Below are positions 1 through 10,800 of a stretch of 64,000 bases of DNA, piece after piece (the stretch's first letter is position 1; each line of letters starts with the position of its first letter). Both the position numbers and the translations under genes were made by a program. The stretch comes from Carallia brachiata. Lineage: Eukaryota; Streptophyta; Magnoliopsida; Malpighiales; Rhizophoraceae. The notes beneath the pieces were generated by a model, which was not told where the DNA came from, ran no database searches, and saw only the letters and a program-made list of their open reading frames with translations. The DNA lies in contig JADCRB010000069.1 of the NCBI GenBank assembly GCA_021464245.1, positions 684,092-748,091 on the forward strand, written 5' to 3'.

Positions 1-42
1 TCTTCCTTTTAAGTTGGAACAAAAATGAAACTAATTCCAACA
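1..42 (-). repeat. 3' LTR of a Copia-type element (start only; cut by window edge)
   Basis: Read on the minus strand this begins TGTTGGAATTAG, a common start of plant Copia LTRs. It matches positions 2199-2240 with two differences in 42 bases. The rest of this LTR lies outside the window. A polypurine tract (AGGAGGAG on the minus strand, 43-50) lies directly before it, as expected for the 3' LTR. Confidence 0.8.
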
Positions 43-1802
43 CTCCTCCTTAGTTTCATTGTTGTTCACATTCATTTCAACTTTAAGGTTCTCAAACCTT
101 GACTTGACTTGATTTGTTGAACAATTTGAAAGTTGATTTTCTGGTTCAATACCAGAATTGAAGGCTTCTATGAATTGAAATATCTTCTGAATGATAGGAA
201 GAGTAACTTGCTGAAAACCAATAAGTAACTTCCATCATGAACATTAGCATTTGAATCCTCGAAAATTTTACTACTCTTGAAATTGATAGAGGAGATATGA
301 GAGGTCATTTGCTGATCTGGTTTTGATGAGAATTCATCCATTTGTTGCTGGTTTTGATCTTTTAAACATGAAAAATTAGAATTTGCTAGAATGAACTGAT
401 ATGAACCTTCATCCAAACTCAGAGGAAACTTGTTCTCCACCATTAAAACTTTTAGAACTTCAGTGTTATTCAAATCATGAACTAAACACACATTTTCCTT
501 AAAGGTTATTGAATAACCTTTCCTTATAATTTGAGCAACACTAAAAGATTTTGTTCCAAACTAGGAATGAACAAAACTTCAGAGATGAGCTTGTTACCTC
601 TGCTGGTTTTGAGAGAAATTGTCCCTTGCCTTCAGATTCAACTATGGCTCCATTCTCAAGCTTTATAGGGACTTTATAGTTTGAATCTAACTCTTTAAAG
701 AGTCTTGAATCATTGTACATGTGGCTGGTACATCCACTATTAATATACCAAGTTTGATCTTTGTGTGTAGCTCCAATTTCAGTGGCAACAAAAGGATATT
801 CTTCTTCATTTTGCTGGGTAGTTGCAACCTGAACTTGTTGAATTTGCTGAGGTTGTTGAGGTTGCTGAGATTGATTTGTCTTGTTTTTACAAACCTTTTC
901 AACATGTCCAAGCTGATTGCAGATATTGCATCTTGCATCTGGTTTATACCAGCAGAACTTAGGAAGATGAGTTACCTTTTTACAATAAGGACAAGGATCA
1001 AACTTGTTCCTTCCTCTTGCACTGCTTTCAGCTTGATTTTCATTTGAAACTTTAGTCTTTTTCATGAGATTTGGTAGAGAAGAGACTTGATGCTTTGCTG
1101 GAAATGCACCTTCAACAGATTCCTCTTTCCTAAAGTTTCTTCTAAGCTCAAGAGCTTGAAAAGCATTCACTAACTCAGTGACAGTTAATGTGAAGATGTC
1201 CTTTGAGTTTTCTAGTGAAGATATCAAGGGGTCAAAACTCTCTGGCAAGCTTACAAGGATTTTCTCAACAATTCTTTCATCTTTGAGGTCTTCACCAAGT
1301 AATCTAATTTGGTTTACAACCTTCATAAGCCTATCAACATAAGATTGAGAACTTGCATCTTCTTTGTTCTTTGATTACCTTGAAACTCATCTTGGAGCTT
1401 ATCCCAAGCTTCTTTGGCTGATCCACAAGTCATGATTCTTGCAAATATGACATCTGAAAGTGAGGAGTGAATGCAAGTAAGAGCCTTGAAGCCTTTAGTC
1501 TTTTGCTCACTATGGTTTCTGATTTGGGCAACAGTGGGATTTTCTGGAAGTGGTGGAGGTTGAGCACCTATTTCTACAACCTCCCACAAGTCAAATGCAT
1601 TTAAATAAGCTTTCGCTTTGACAGCCCATATGGCATAATTTTCTCCATTGAAAACAGGGGGTAAAAGAAGAGAAAAGTTGTTGGAAGCCATGAGAAATGT
1701 TTTGGTTTTTCTGAAGAGAAGTTGCTGAATATAAGTTGGTTGTTAAAGGAAGAAATCAAATGATCACAGGCCCCTCAAGAACAAAGAAGCTCTGATACCA
1801 TT
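43..1802 (-). mobile_element. Internal region of a non-autonomous Copia retrotransposon: gag, broken protease, pol deleted
   Basis: Minus-strand order is primer binding site, gag, protease start, gag-pre-integrase remnant, polypurine tract. Gag starts at 1691 (MASNNFSLLLPPVF), a UBN2/DUF4219-type N-terminus. It is broken near 1326-1345, where about 15-20 codons seem to be missing between VLNL and the following YVDRLMKVVNQ. The second part (1326 down to about 541) carries a zinc knuckle CNICNQLGHVEKVC (CX2CX4HX4C) and the protease start WYINSGCTSHM. The family has Asp-Ser-Gly there, so the catalytic Asp is replaced by Asn. A pre-integrase-like piece (CLVHDLNNTEVL, near 491) follows, then the 3' polypurine tract. 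Integrase, reverse transcriptase and RNase H are absent, so the element could only move in trans. About 1.76 kb of internal sequence is left, against 4-5 kb in a full Copia element. Confidence 0.85.
1789..1800 (-). other. Primer binding site (initiator tRNA-Met type)
   Basis: The minus strand reads TGGTATCAGAGC, the classic plant Copia primer binding site complementary to the 3' end of initiator tRNA-Met. It sits two bases after the CA end of the 5' LTR at 1803, which fixes that LTR's border. Confidence 0.9.
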
Positions 1803-2240
1803 TGAAGGGAAATAAGACTAAATGATAGGAATTAAAACTTAAAATTTCAGTAAGGAAAGAAAGTTGCAGCAGCAGAAATAATGCTGCAGAAATTTCAGCA
1901 GAGAAGGAAAGTGCAGAAGTGAGATATTGCAGCAAGAAATTGAAGCTAAAAGGCTTAGATTTCATTCACATAAGTACTCCATTATATAGGAGTTAGGTAC
2001 ATTAATTGATACAAAAGAGATGATGACCTTAAACTTGCTTACACAACAAACTTCCACCTACTCCCACTAAAAGTAAGATTAATGCAGAAAATTCAGTTTT
2101 ACAAAAAAATTACTGCACTTGTCATTTCATATTGATCACAAGTTACATACTAACTAAAATACACCATGATCAAAAAGAGTTGTTGATGAAGTTTGTTGTC
2201 TTCCTTTTAAGTTGGAATAAGAATGAAACTAATTCCAACA
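1803..2240 (-). repeat. 5' LTR of the Copia element (438 bp)
   Basis: On the minus strand it begins TGTTGGAATTAG at 2240 and ends CA at 1803, so it has the TG..CA ends of LTRs. A TATA-like box (CTATATAATG on the minus strand, about 1979-1988) fits the U3 promoter. The bases after the outer end (ATTTT, 2241-2245) would be one half of the 5-bp target duplication; the other half is outside the window. Confidence 0.85.
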
Positions 2241-2256
2241 ATTTTATTCTGTTTCA

Positions 2257-2475
2257 GTGCACCCAAACCCGAACGGAGCGTATGGGATTGCTTTATGTAG
2301 AGGAGATGTCACAGCGCGGAACTGCTATAATTGCCTCAAGGTGGCTACCAACATGATCCGATACTTATGTCCTTCTTACAAAGCAGCAATCATTTGGTAT
2401 GATAACTGCCTATTGAGGTACTCGGACAAGTTTTTCTCTGGCATAGTTGGGTACCACGACACCTATTCTCTGTGA
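2257..2475 (+). pseudogene. DUF26/Gnk2 (cysteine-rich receptor-like kinase type) domain fragment
   Basis: The frame encodes about 72 residues with the second half of a Gnk2 (stress-antifung) domain: YGIALCRGDV, then C-x8-C-x2-C, then IWYDNCLLRYS. This is found in cysteine-rich receptor-like kinases and cysteine-rich secretory proteins. The sequence just before it (ctgtttcag) resembles a splice acceptor, so this may be an internal exon. The frame stops after DTYSL, and no kinase or second DUF26 follows before the PPR gene on the other strand. The Copia LTR ends only 16 bases upstream, so the element probably split or truncated this gene. Whether a 5' part exists left of the window cannot be seen. 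Confidence 0.7.
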
Positions 2476-2653
2476 AGCCAGAGTAGTACCAAATGGGAAG
2501 AATAGGTCAAAGCCAAAGAATCAATCTACTATTCAAATGTCAGCCCAGCACTAACACATGCCCTTCTGGGTCTGCGTTGCAGTATCTCTGTTAGAATAAA
2601 AGAATCTGCATAAAGGTTCAAATGTATTGTCTTTTGGCAATTATCTACACTAC

Positions 2654-4807
2654 TCACCAATAATCACCACAGGAACAAATTCCATCCTTAAAATGGTGGA
2701 ATCTACGGATATCCCGCATAATAATTTCGCGACACATAAGCTTAGAAATTAATTTTGTTACAGCGTGGCAATCCACACATACTCGAATGTTTTTAGTTAT
2801 TCTTATTATGGTTCCCGGCCCTGTGTTAATGAGAGCACAGGCAATGGCCAATCTCTCACTGTGATCCCAAAGCATCTTCTCCTTTACTTCTTCTTCCACA
2901 TCATACAGCACTGAACTCGTATCAGGCTTGTATCCAGCGGCCTTGAGTTGATGCCGCATTTCCTTTAACTTGGCATATATCTGCTCTGCCTGTCGATGTG
3001 ACGTATCTCCAACTAAGAACCGATGAACCATTTTGTCTATCTCAACAAAACTGCAACCCGGTGGTTTCGCCACTCCCTTCCCTCTCACCATTGCCCTCAC
3101 CCTTTCCACATCATCCCATCTTTTCTCCGCCGCGTAGATGTTAGAAAGGGAAATGTAGCTACCCACCTGTTCTATGTTCATCTCAAGGATTTTTTGGGCT
3201 GAAATCTCTGCTAGCTCACAATTCTGATGCAGTCGACAAGAATTAAGGAGTGCAGCCCATATGTCACCTGTGGGTTTAATTTCCATCGTATTGATAATCT
3301 TGTATGCTTCATCCAAGTGCCCTGCTCGCCCAAGCAGATCCACCAAACATGAATAGTGAGTTGGAGCAGGCTTCATATTGTAATCTTTCACTATCCTATT
3401 GAAAATTTCTCTGCCTTCAGCAACCATTCCCGCATGGCTACAAGCTGACAAAACAGAAGTAAGAACACCTTCATCCGGAATAACACTGTTTCTGACCATT
3501 TCATGAAAAAGGGTGATAGCCTCTTTCCCCCTGCCATGAACACCATATCCAGAAATCATGGCACTCCAAGAGACCAAATTTTTATCAGGCATCTCATCAA
3601 AAACATGGCGGGAACAAGCCAAACTTCCGCATTTAGCATACATGTCTGCAAGGGCTGATCCTACAACAGTGCTAGCCCCATATCCTTTCCTATGAAGAAA
3701 TGAATGAACAGCCATCCCAAATTGCAAGGCTGTGATCTGATTGCATGCTCCGAGTACAATTATAAAGGTTGCTTGGTCGGGTCTTGCTCCTTCCAGAACC
3801 ATTTGACAAAAAATTCTCAAGCTTTCAAAGGCATCCTCGTGTTTTGCATAACCAGCAATCATAGAGTTCCATGAGACAGTATCTCTCCAACGAATTTTCC
3901 CAAATAATCTTCTTGCATCGCCAATGGAGTTACAATTACAGTACATCTCAATCAGAGAGTTATTCAGAAAATCATTAAAAAGTGCATAACCATTTCGAAC
4001 AACAAAACCATGAATCTCTTTCCCCTGCTTCACTGCCCCAACTTCAGAACAAGTAGAAAGAAGACCAAGCAAGGTCGTCCCATCCCCAAACAATCCAGCT
4101 TCCCTCATCGAATAGTAGATGATCAAACCCTCTTTTGGATCACCATTATTCACATAACCCGATATCATGGTATTCCAGGAAGTTAAATCCCTTTCGGGCA
4201 TTCTCTCAAACACCTTCCTCGCCAATCTCATGTCCCCGAACTTCGAGTACACAGACAGAAGAGAATTGCCCACATAAATATCCGACTCAAACCCATTAAC
4301 CACTACCTCACCATGAACTTTCCTCCCAATTTCCACATCAAACGAATCACCACATGCCTTAATCACAAAAGGATACGTAAAATTATCCGCCTTTTGTCCA
4401 AAATCCAGCATTTCTCCATACAAAGCAAGCGCCTTTCTCGAAAACCCATTGCAAGCATATCCTCTGATCATAAAATTCCACAAGAAAGAATTTTTCAAAA
4501 CGATTCCATCAAACATCACCTGGGCATCAGCCATCTGACCACAGTTGGCATAAAAGGCAGCGACTTTGGTACTCAGATAGGTGTTTTCTCTGAGAATGCC
4601 GCAGGTGATCGCGTAGGCATGAAGTTGCTGGCCTTGCAAGAGGGATTTGGTGTTGGTCAGTGACTGAAAAATGGTCCCACATTGAAGGGAAGTCAGAGAA
4701 TGGGCCGAGGACCGATTGCTGGTGGTGGTGGCGGCGGCGGTGTACGGAGAAAACTTGCAAAAGATAGTTTTCTGGGGTTTGAACGGTTTTGAGATTGAGA
4801 AGACCAT
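2654..4807 (-). CDS. PLS-class pentatricopeptide repeat protein with DYW domain (717 aa)
   Basis: A predicted organelle RNA-binding protein of the PLS/E/DYW class. This family carries out site-specific C-to-U editing in plastids or mitochondria. The frame is intact and intronless, as usual for PPR genes. The N-terminus (MVFSISKPFKPQKTIFCKF) is rich in Ser, Thr and basic residues, which suits a transit peptide. PLS repeats run from about residue 80 to 560 (for example SWNTMISGY, VGNSLLSVYSKFGD, SWNSMIAGYAKH, LVDLLGRAGHLDEA). E/E+ segments follow (VGDTSHRQAEQIYAKL), then the DYW domain from about residue 625. That domain has the deaminase HSE motif, CVDCH, and ends exactly in CSCGDYW. The target site cannot be read by eye, and I cannot assign an Arabidopsis ortholog safely. 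The start chosen is the first ATG; a T-run lies upstream at 4891-4912. Confidence 0.95.
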   Translation of the reverse strand: MVFSISKPFKPQKTIFCKFSPYTAAATTTSNRSSAHSLTSLQCGTIFQSLTNTKSLLQGQQLHAYAITCGILRENTYLSTKVAAFYANCGQMADAQVMFDGIVLKNSFLWNFMIRGYACNGFSRKALALYGEMLDFGQKADNFTYPFVIKACGDSFDVEIGRKVHGEVVVNGFESDIYVGNSLLSVYSKFGDMRLARKVFERMPERDLTSWNTMISGYVNNGDPKEGLIIYYSMREAGLFGDGTTLLGLLSTCSEVGAVKQGKEIHGFVVRNGYALFNDFLNNSLIEMYCNCNSIGDARRLFGKIRWRDTVSWNSMIAGYAKHEDAFESLRIFCQMVLEGARPDQATFIIVLGACNQITALQFGMAVHSFLHRKGYGASTVVGSALADMYAKCGSLACSRHVFDEMPDKNLVSWSAMISGYGVHGRGKEAITLFHEMVRNSVIPDEGVLTSVLSACSHAGMVAEGREIFNRIVKDYNMKPAPTHYSCLVDLLGRAGHLDEAYKIINTMEIKPTGDIWAALLNSCRLHQNCELAEISAQKILEMNIEQVGSYISLSNIYAAEKRWDDVERVRAMVRGKGVAKPPGCSFVEIDKMVHRFLVGDTSHRQAEQIYAKLKEMRHQLKAAGYKPDTSSVLYDVEEEVKEKMLWDHSERLAIACALINTGPGTIIRITKNIRVCVDCHAVTKLISKLMCREIIMRDIRRFHHFKDGICSCGDYW

Positions 4808-6609
4808 TCATGACAGAGTCTTCCAGATGACTGTTGAGTTTGCCAATTTATTTGAAAGACAGACCTGCCTCCTGGTCCCGGTCCTGGAGGTTTTTTTTTT
4901 TTTTTTTTTTCCGAGATGCATGCAGTACTTTTTCTAAACGAAGATGCATACAACACAAAGGACCCGATTTGCCCCTATTTTATTTGTTTGTTTTCCGCCT
5001 TTTGCTTCTTAACTCTTCTAATAGATGTGAAAATTTGGAAACGGAAAAGTTAAAACAGCCGGCTCTCTTCAGTCTGATAAGATGTCTGGAAAGTAATGAA
5101 CATTAAATTTCAGGTAATAATATTAATATTTTTAATAACAAAATTTTATTATTTAATTTTTTATTATTTAAAATATATATTTTATTATAAAAAATTACAG
5201 TAGTTTTATTATTGAGACAATTTCTTAAGTTAATTTTTTCGGACAACCAAACCAAACTCATTTAAAAAATGGGTTCCCCCCCTCCCCCCCCCCCAAAAAA
5301 AAGCCTTATTCGTCTTTGTCGTAATTGTGAATTGCAATTTGCAACATAAATATTTTAAGGTCTGTAATTTCGGTGACTACAAAAAAAATTATGATAACAA
5401 ATATTTAGAAAAAGAAAACTTATTCTGCTGCCGAGATTCAAATCCGTGAAGCCATTTTTGTACTCAAGGTAATTGAGCTACAGCAGATCGATGGTTGTTT
5501 TAACAAATATAAAATATAATATAATAAATATATTGATCGCTTCACCCCACAGTTACGAATACATAACTAATTATTATAAAAGATGAGGATTCCTAGGACG
5601 ACCTTCAGTTCAAATTTTGCCCGCCATATCTTAGTACTAAACTATATAAACTGCACAGTGCTCGAATTCAACGTGTTGTGTAGAGGGTAAGAACGGCTCT
5701 ATAGCTGCAAAACTGTCCGGCCCAAACGGCAAAAGTAGAACTAGTGCACATTAGCCACTGGCCATAATGCGGTTGTAGCCTCACAAAGGATGAAACTTAA
5801 AACTTGTCGATCTTTGCTTTTATTGATTTGTTAATTACTTGGTAGTGTCACTGTGTCAGTCGGTGAGATGCACAGTGTTTCCATCCACTCTAAAGAACAG
5901 AAGAGACGGGCATAGGTCTGATGGGAAGTAATCCTCCAAAAAAATTTGCAATGAGTGTAATGAACAATGAGAGCGAGGGGAGGAAAAACACGTTTAATAG
6001 AAGCAATGGATTGATCGTAGGCCCACGACTAGGCTCCATGCCCTGCAATTTGCAGAAACAACCCGCTAAATAAATTTGTACGTAAGTTTACAGGTATGTT
6101 AGTTACATGTGTGGTTTTGACTTATTATATCATATTTTGTCTTATTTAATTATTTTTATAAGATACTTATCATCTAATTATTATTAGATCTGTATTGATA
6201 TTCCCTACATCTGATTTCGCTATTAATAAATTTAAAATTTAACACTATATATTTAACATGAATTCTTATTTTTATTACAGACAACAATAAATAAACTCTA
6301 ACTCAATTTAATTTAAGAAAAAATATATAAGATCACTCAAAATGAAATAGGATTTTCCAAGGCAGGGAATAGGATATTTGTATTTTGTGAAGCAGCGGTT
6401 GAGATTAGACGGCTATGATTAAGCTGTGATCAGCGAATCAAGGGACAGGATTTCCTCATGTGTTATGGTCGAAAGCATGTGACTGGGTACCTGTTTTAGT
6501 TTCTCTAAGTCATGCTTTTTCTTGAGTTATACGCTGCGTTTGGCTTAACCCGCAGGCGCTAGGGAGGGCAAAAAGCCAAAACAAAAAATAGGAAAATAGT
6601 GCTCAAGCT
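4808..6609. other. Intergenic region, no gene seen
   Basis: AT-rich sequence upstream of the PPR gene. It holds a T-run (4891-4912), a C-run followed by an A-run (5278-5302) and patches of simple AT sequence. A short stretch near 5430-5490 looks faintly tRNA- or SINE-like but lacks an anticodon arm. No coding region is supported. Confidence 0.6.
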
Positions 6610-6681
6610 TGGAGATGCGGGTATCGATCCCCGTACCTCTCGCGTGCTAAGCGAGCGCTCTACCATCTGAGCTACATCCCC
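6610..6681 (-). tRNA. tRNA-Ala (anticodon AGC), T stem one base short
   Basis: The minus strand starts GGGGATGTAGCTCAGATGG and has an anticodon arm CTCGC-TTAGCAC-GCGAG, giving anticodon AGC (Ala). The acceptor strands GGGGATG and CATCTCC pair (with one G-T), followed by discriminator A. The T arm reads CGGGG-ATCGATA-CCCG, so its 3' strand has four bases where five are expected and the gene is 72 rather than 73 nt. T-runs follow on the minus strand (6586-6589 and 6577-6582) and can serve as Pol III terminators. The body matches the usual plant tRNA-Ala otherwise. The missing C may make it a pseudo-tRNA, or it may be a sequencing slip in a C run. Confidence 0.88.
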
Positions 6682-7875
6682 TAATTATTTTTTTAATCAT
6701 AACACTTTTATTTTATAATAAGTGACTTCTATAAGTAACAACAGTTCATTTTGCTAACGAGTTGAACCGATTAAAGGATCGTTTTTAGCTTCATATTCTT
6801 AATAACAATATTTGAAATTATAATTTTTTATCATAAATAGGATTAATTTAATAAAAATGTTTATTTTAATATAACTAAATAATTGAAAAATAAATGTTTA
6901 CTTTTAATATATCATTATAAATATATAAAAGTATTTCACTCTATTAGTTGTTTACATGTGTGAGATATGTAAAGAGTTAAAATGTGTGCATTTTCATTCT
7001 TATTTTTAAAATTGTTATTTTCATAACTCAAATAAGTCTACTAATTATCTTTTTATAACATACTAAACAAACTTTTTAATGATTTTAACACAAGCCTTAA
7101 ATAAAAATTAAATGAACTTGCTCAAGGTTAGTTTGTTTTATAAAGAATTTTGATTTAGAACTTGAGCGAGTTTTTAAAGAGTTAAATTACTGAACTTTTA
7201 ACAAATATATGATTAGTTACACCCCTATTTAGAATATGATCGTGTATCTAGAATTTTGAGAGAATGAGATGTAAAATTCAAAGAAAAATATTGCAAAATC
7301 TCCAACAATTTTACCAGAATGAGTTGAGGTGAAAAAAAAACTAATAAAAGTGAAAAAAAATATAAAAAATAAATAAAGGAAAGCAAGAAGAAACAAATAC
7401 AAACAATGGGTGTCCCTTGTCCCACATTGTTCTCTTCGTGTCTTTCTAAGCAGCATATCTCTCTGAGCCTATGCGAAAAACATGGATCGTTCCCATAAGC
7501 CATAATCCCAACAAATTTTTTTTTTTTATCTTAACTAACAAAACATTCTTTATCCAAATCTCCATCTTTCAGACATTGATGCGGACAACCTTGTCCTTCT
7601 TCTGGCTTATCCAACCTTGCTGCATACGCTGTCGTGTTCTCGTCCTTTTTGTATGATTTATTCTTCCAACTTTTAATCTTAGTTCAGAATTTTTATGATT
7701 GGCATAGGCGCCTCATGCATTTGAGTTGGGCTCGACGCATTGTTATTCTTGCCCGTGGAACCCCATTTGGGCTGTGTTTGTTTTGGCTGGTTATTTTGAA
7801 AGATTATAGATAAACGTTGTATTCGATGAAATATGAGAAGGGTAAAATGCGAATGGGATGGTGATCTGAGAGGCA
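6682..7875. other. Intergenic region before the formin, no gene seen
   Basis: AT-rich DNA without a supported gene. The last few hundred bases (about 7500-7875) should contain the formin promoter and leader. No clear TATA box could be fixed by eye. Confidence 0.5.
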
Positions 7876-10800
7876 ATGGAATTGAAGAGAATCAGTTGTG
7901 CGATGGTTTTCGTGATTCTGCTTTGCGCTTTGGCCACGGGAACACAGAGGGCACGAGAAGGAGAGCAGAAATGATTCTTAGCAATTGGGATTCCCATATA
8001 GGTGGACAAATGGTATGAGCATTTCCATTGAGTTTATTTCATACCGTGCACATTTCCACTTATTGAGTTGAAAATTGAGCCCTTATTGGTTGTTAGAATG
8101 TTTTGTAACAAATTGGCCATTTTGTGACCTAATGATCCGGATGTTAGACGATAACATTTTTGAGATTTTTAGTTTAATTCTATTTTTTAAAGGTATAATT
8201 AATTTATATTTTATGTCATTGAATTGAATTATTTAAAATAAAAAAATAATAACATAAATTTGTGTGAAATCTAATATAAATAAATTAAACTCATATAAAG
8301 AATAAATAATATAAAGTTCTCTTCACCTTCTCTTCTTTTTCTTCTTTGCAAGCCGATAATATGTACAACATGAGAGAAAGTTTCTTATTTTACACCTGAT
8401 TACTACTACTATTGTATTTTGACAAGAAGCTGTGACTACAGGCGGAACAGACATGGAAACGCTGCAGGAAAGACTTTATAGATAGAAAAGGTTCGTTTGA
8501 AGTGACTAGGAAATTGAAATCAACAAATGACGTACTCAAGGCTATCAGTCTTCTCCCGCAGCAAATTCAACAAAAGCTTTTATATTGTTTCAGAACAAAA
8601 TCTTCTCTTTAGTGTTTCTACAAGGGGGCCAACTCTGTGAAATTTGTACCAAAGATGTGTTGAGTTGATTTCAAGGTGGCCAAATGCCCCTAGAAGATTT
8701 CTGGCAACCAAGCATCATTGGCGGGTTGAAGCAAGCACTTCCCCATCCCCTGCTCCTGCATCTTTAGCTGGGGCCCCAGATTATGGTCCAGCACCTGCCA
8801 GCTCTTCATCTGCAAGTCCAATGCTCCTTCATGCTCCAGGACCATCCAAGTCATTACCTGCCAACTCTCCATCTCCAAACCCATTAGTCATTATGTTTTT
8901 GCATAAAAAGCTAGATCACCCGAGAGATGCAAGTGATTCACGTCCTCCACCCCCGCCACCCGCAGCTCGTAGGCATTCGCCTGTTGGTCCACATGCTTCT
9001 AGACATTCTCCACGTATATTAACTACTTCTAAATACCCTCCAGCTAGTTCACAAGATTCTAAATATCGTCCATCACCAGTGCTTATTTTCATTCTTACAA
9101 CTACAGTGACAACTTTTTGTTCGTTAGCATGCTGTTCTGTTGTTGGCGCTGTTTTAAGCGTAGTGGGTACAATCCAGATATGCACAAAGAGATGACAGTC
9201 CTCTTCTCCACTTAAGTAATTTATCTGCTAGTAAGCATGATTTTGATTTTCATTTGTCATCAATGGATTTATGAGGCCTGCTTTCTGTAGCATTTTTTAA
9301 TTTTGCTCATGAAACTTTAATTATTCAGGTTCTTCACAGAATTCTCATAGTTTGGGAAATTCCATTTTCGAAGAGCACAGTTTAGGTAACAGAAGGGCTG
9401 CTTCCTTGAGAGGCAGTCTATCCACCAAGTGGAGCTCCTGACTCTTTGCTAGCTGAGGCACACATATCTGGAGCTGCTTCTGGAGAAGCACTTCCTCTTC
9501 CAAAACCTCCTCCTGGAAGGCCTGACCCACGTCCTCAACCACCACCACCACCTCCTCCTCCTGGTCCTCGTCCTCCACCGCCTCCGAAATTTGGTAAAAC
9601 CCCACCAGGTCCTCCACAAAAGGGCAAGCCAAAACCTTCATCTCTTGGACCACGTCTTCGTGGACATGGAAATTCCGATGGAAGAGATGACCCTGACAGT
9701 GAATCTGGATCTCATAAAGCCAAGTTAAAGCCATTATTCTGGGACAAGGTTATGGCGGACCCTGATCAATCGATGGTCTGGCATGACGTTAGTTCTGGAT
9801 CATTCCAGTAAGACTAAAAGATCTTCTTTGAATTCAATATGTTGTACTGCCACTATTAGCGTCTAATGGTTAGTTACTGATTGCACCAATGCAGGGTCAA
9901 TGAGGAGATGATAGAATCATTATTTGGATACAATACCGCAGACTAACAAAAATGACCGTAAAAGGGATTCGTCCGAACCTGCAGCTCAGTACATCCGTAT
10001 AATTGATACCAGGAAAGCACAAAACCTATCAATTCTTCTACGGGCACTGAATGTGACAACAGAAGAGGTCATTGACTCCCTACGAGAAGGTGAGATTGTA
10101 TTCCTCTTCTCATCTTAATGAAGTGTCTACTTGAAGATGAGTTAAAAGGTTTTTTGATCATAGGAGATAAAATTGGTAGTCATCAATTTTGGTATCCAAT
10201 TGGCTGTTCCAAATGAGCAACATGGCTAAATGATGATGAAGCATAAATGACTTTTATTATAGTTGCTAGACAGCTTGCTGCGAATTGGATCTCATGATTT
10301 AGCGTGGGAATTTTATTGCAGTGTTTATGTTATTGGTTTTCAGCTTCAAGGCATAGACAGCTTATGTCTTAACTGTTAACTACAATTTAAATATGAATCA
10401 GGTAATGAGCTTCCAATGGAGCTCCTTCAAAATTTTCTGAAGATGGCACCATCATCAGAAGAGGAATTGAAGCTGAGGTTATTTACAGGCGACATTTCTC
10501 AGCTGAGCCCTGCAGACCGTTTCCTCAAAATCTTGGTTGAAATCCCATTTGCTTTCAAACGAATAGAGTCACTTCTATTCATGAGTTCTCTTCAGGAAGA
10601 AGTTTCAGGCCTCAAAGACTCCGTTTGCAACTCTTGAGGTGAGGCATCTCATGAGTACTGTTGCTTCTGATCTCTTGCATCAACTTATTTCAATTATTGA
10701 GGGGATTGTTTGTCAATCTGGTTAACATTGACAGTTTTTTATGAGTTATAAAACTATGTGTTACTGCAAATGACAGGTAGCTTGCACAAGCTTAGGAACA

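Noticed and set aside
5425..5490. tRNA- or SINE-like stretch
   Set aside because: Only one B-box-like sequence; no anticodon arm, A box or borders.
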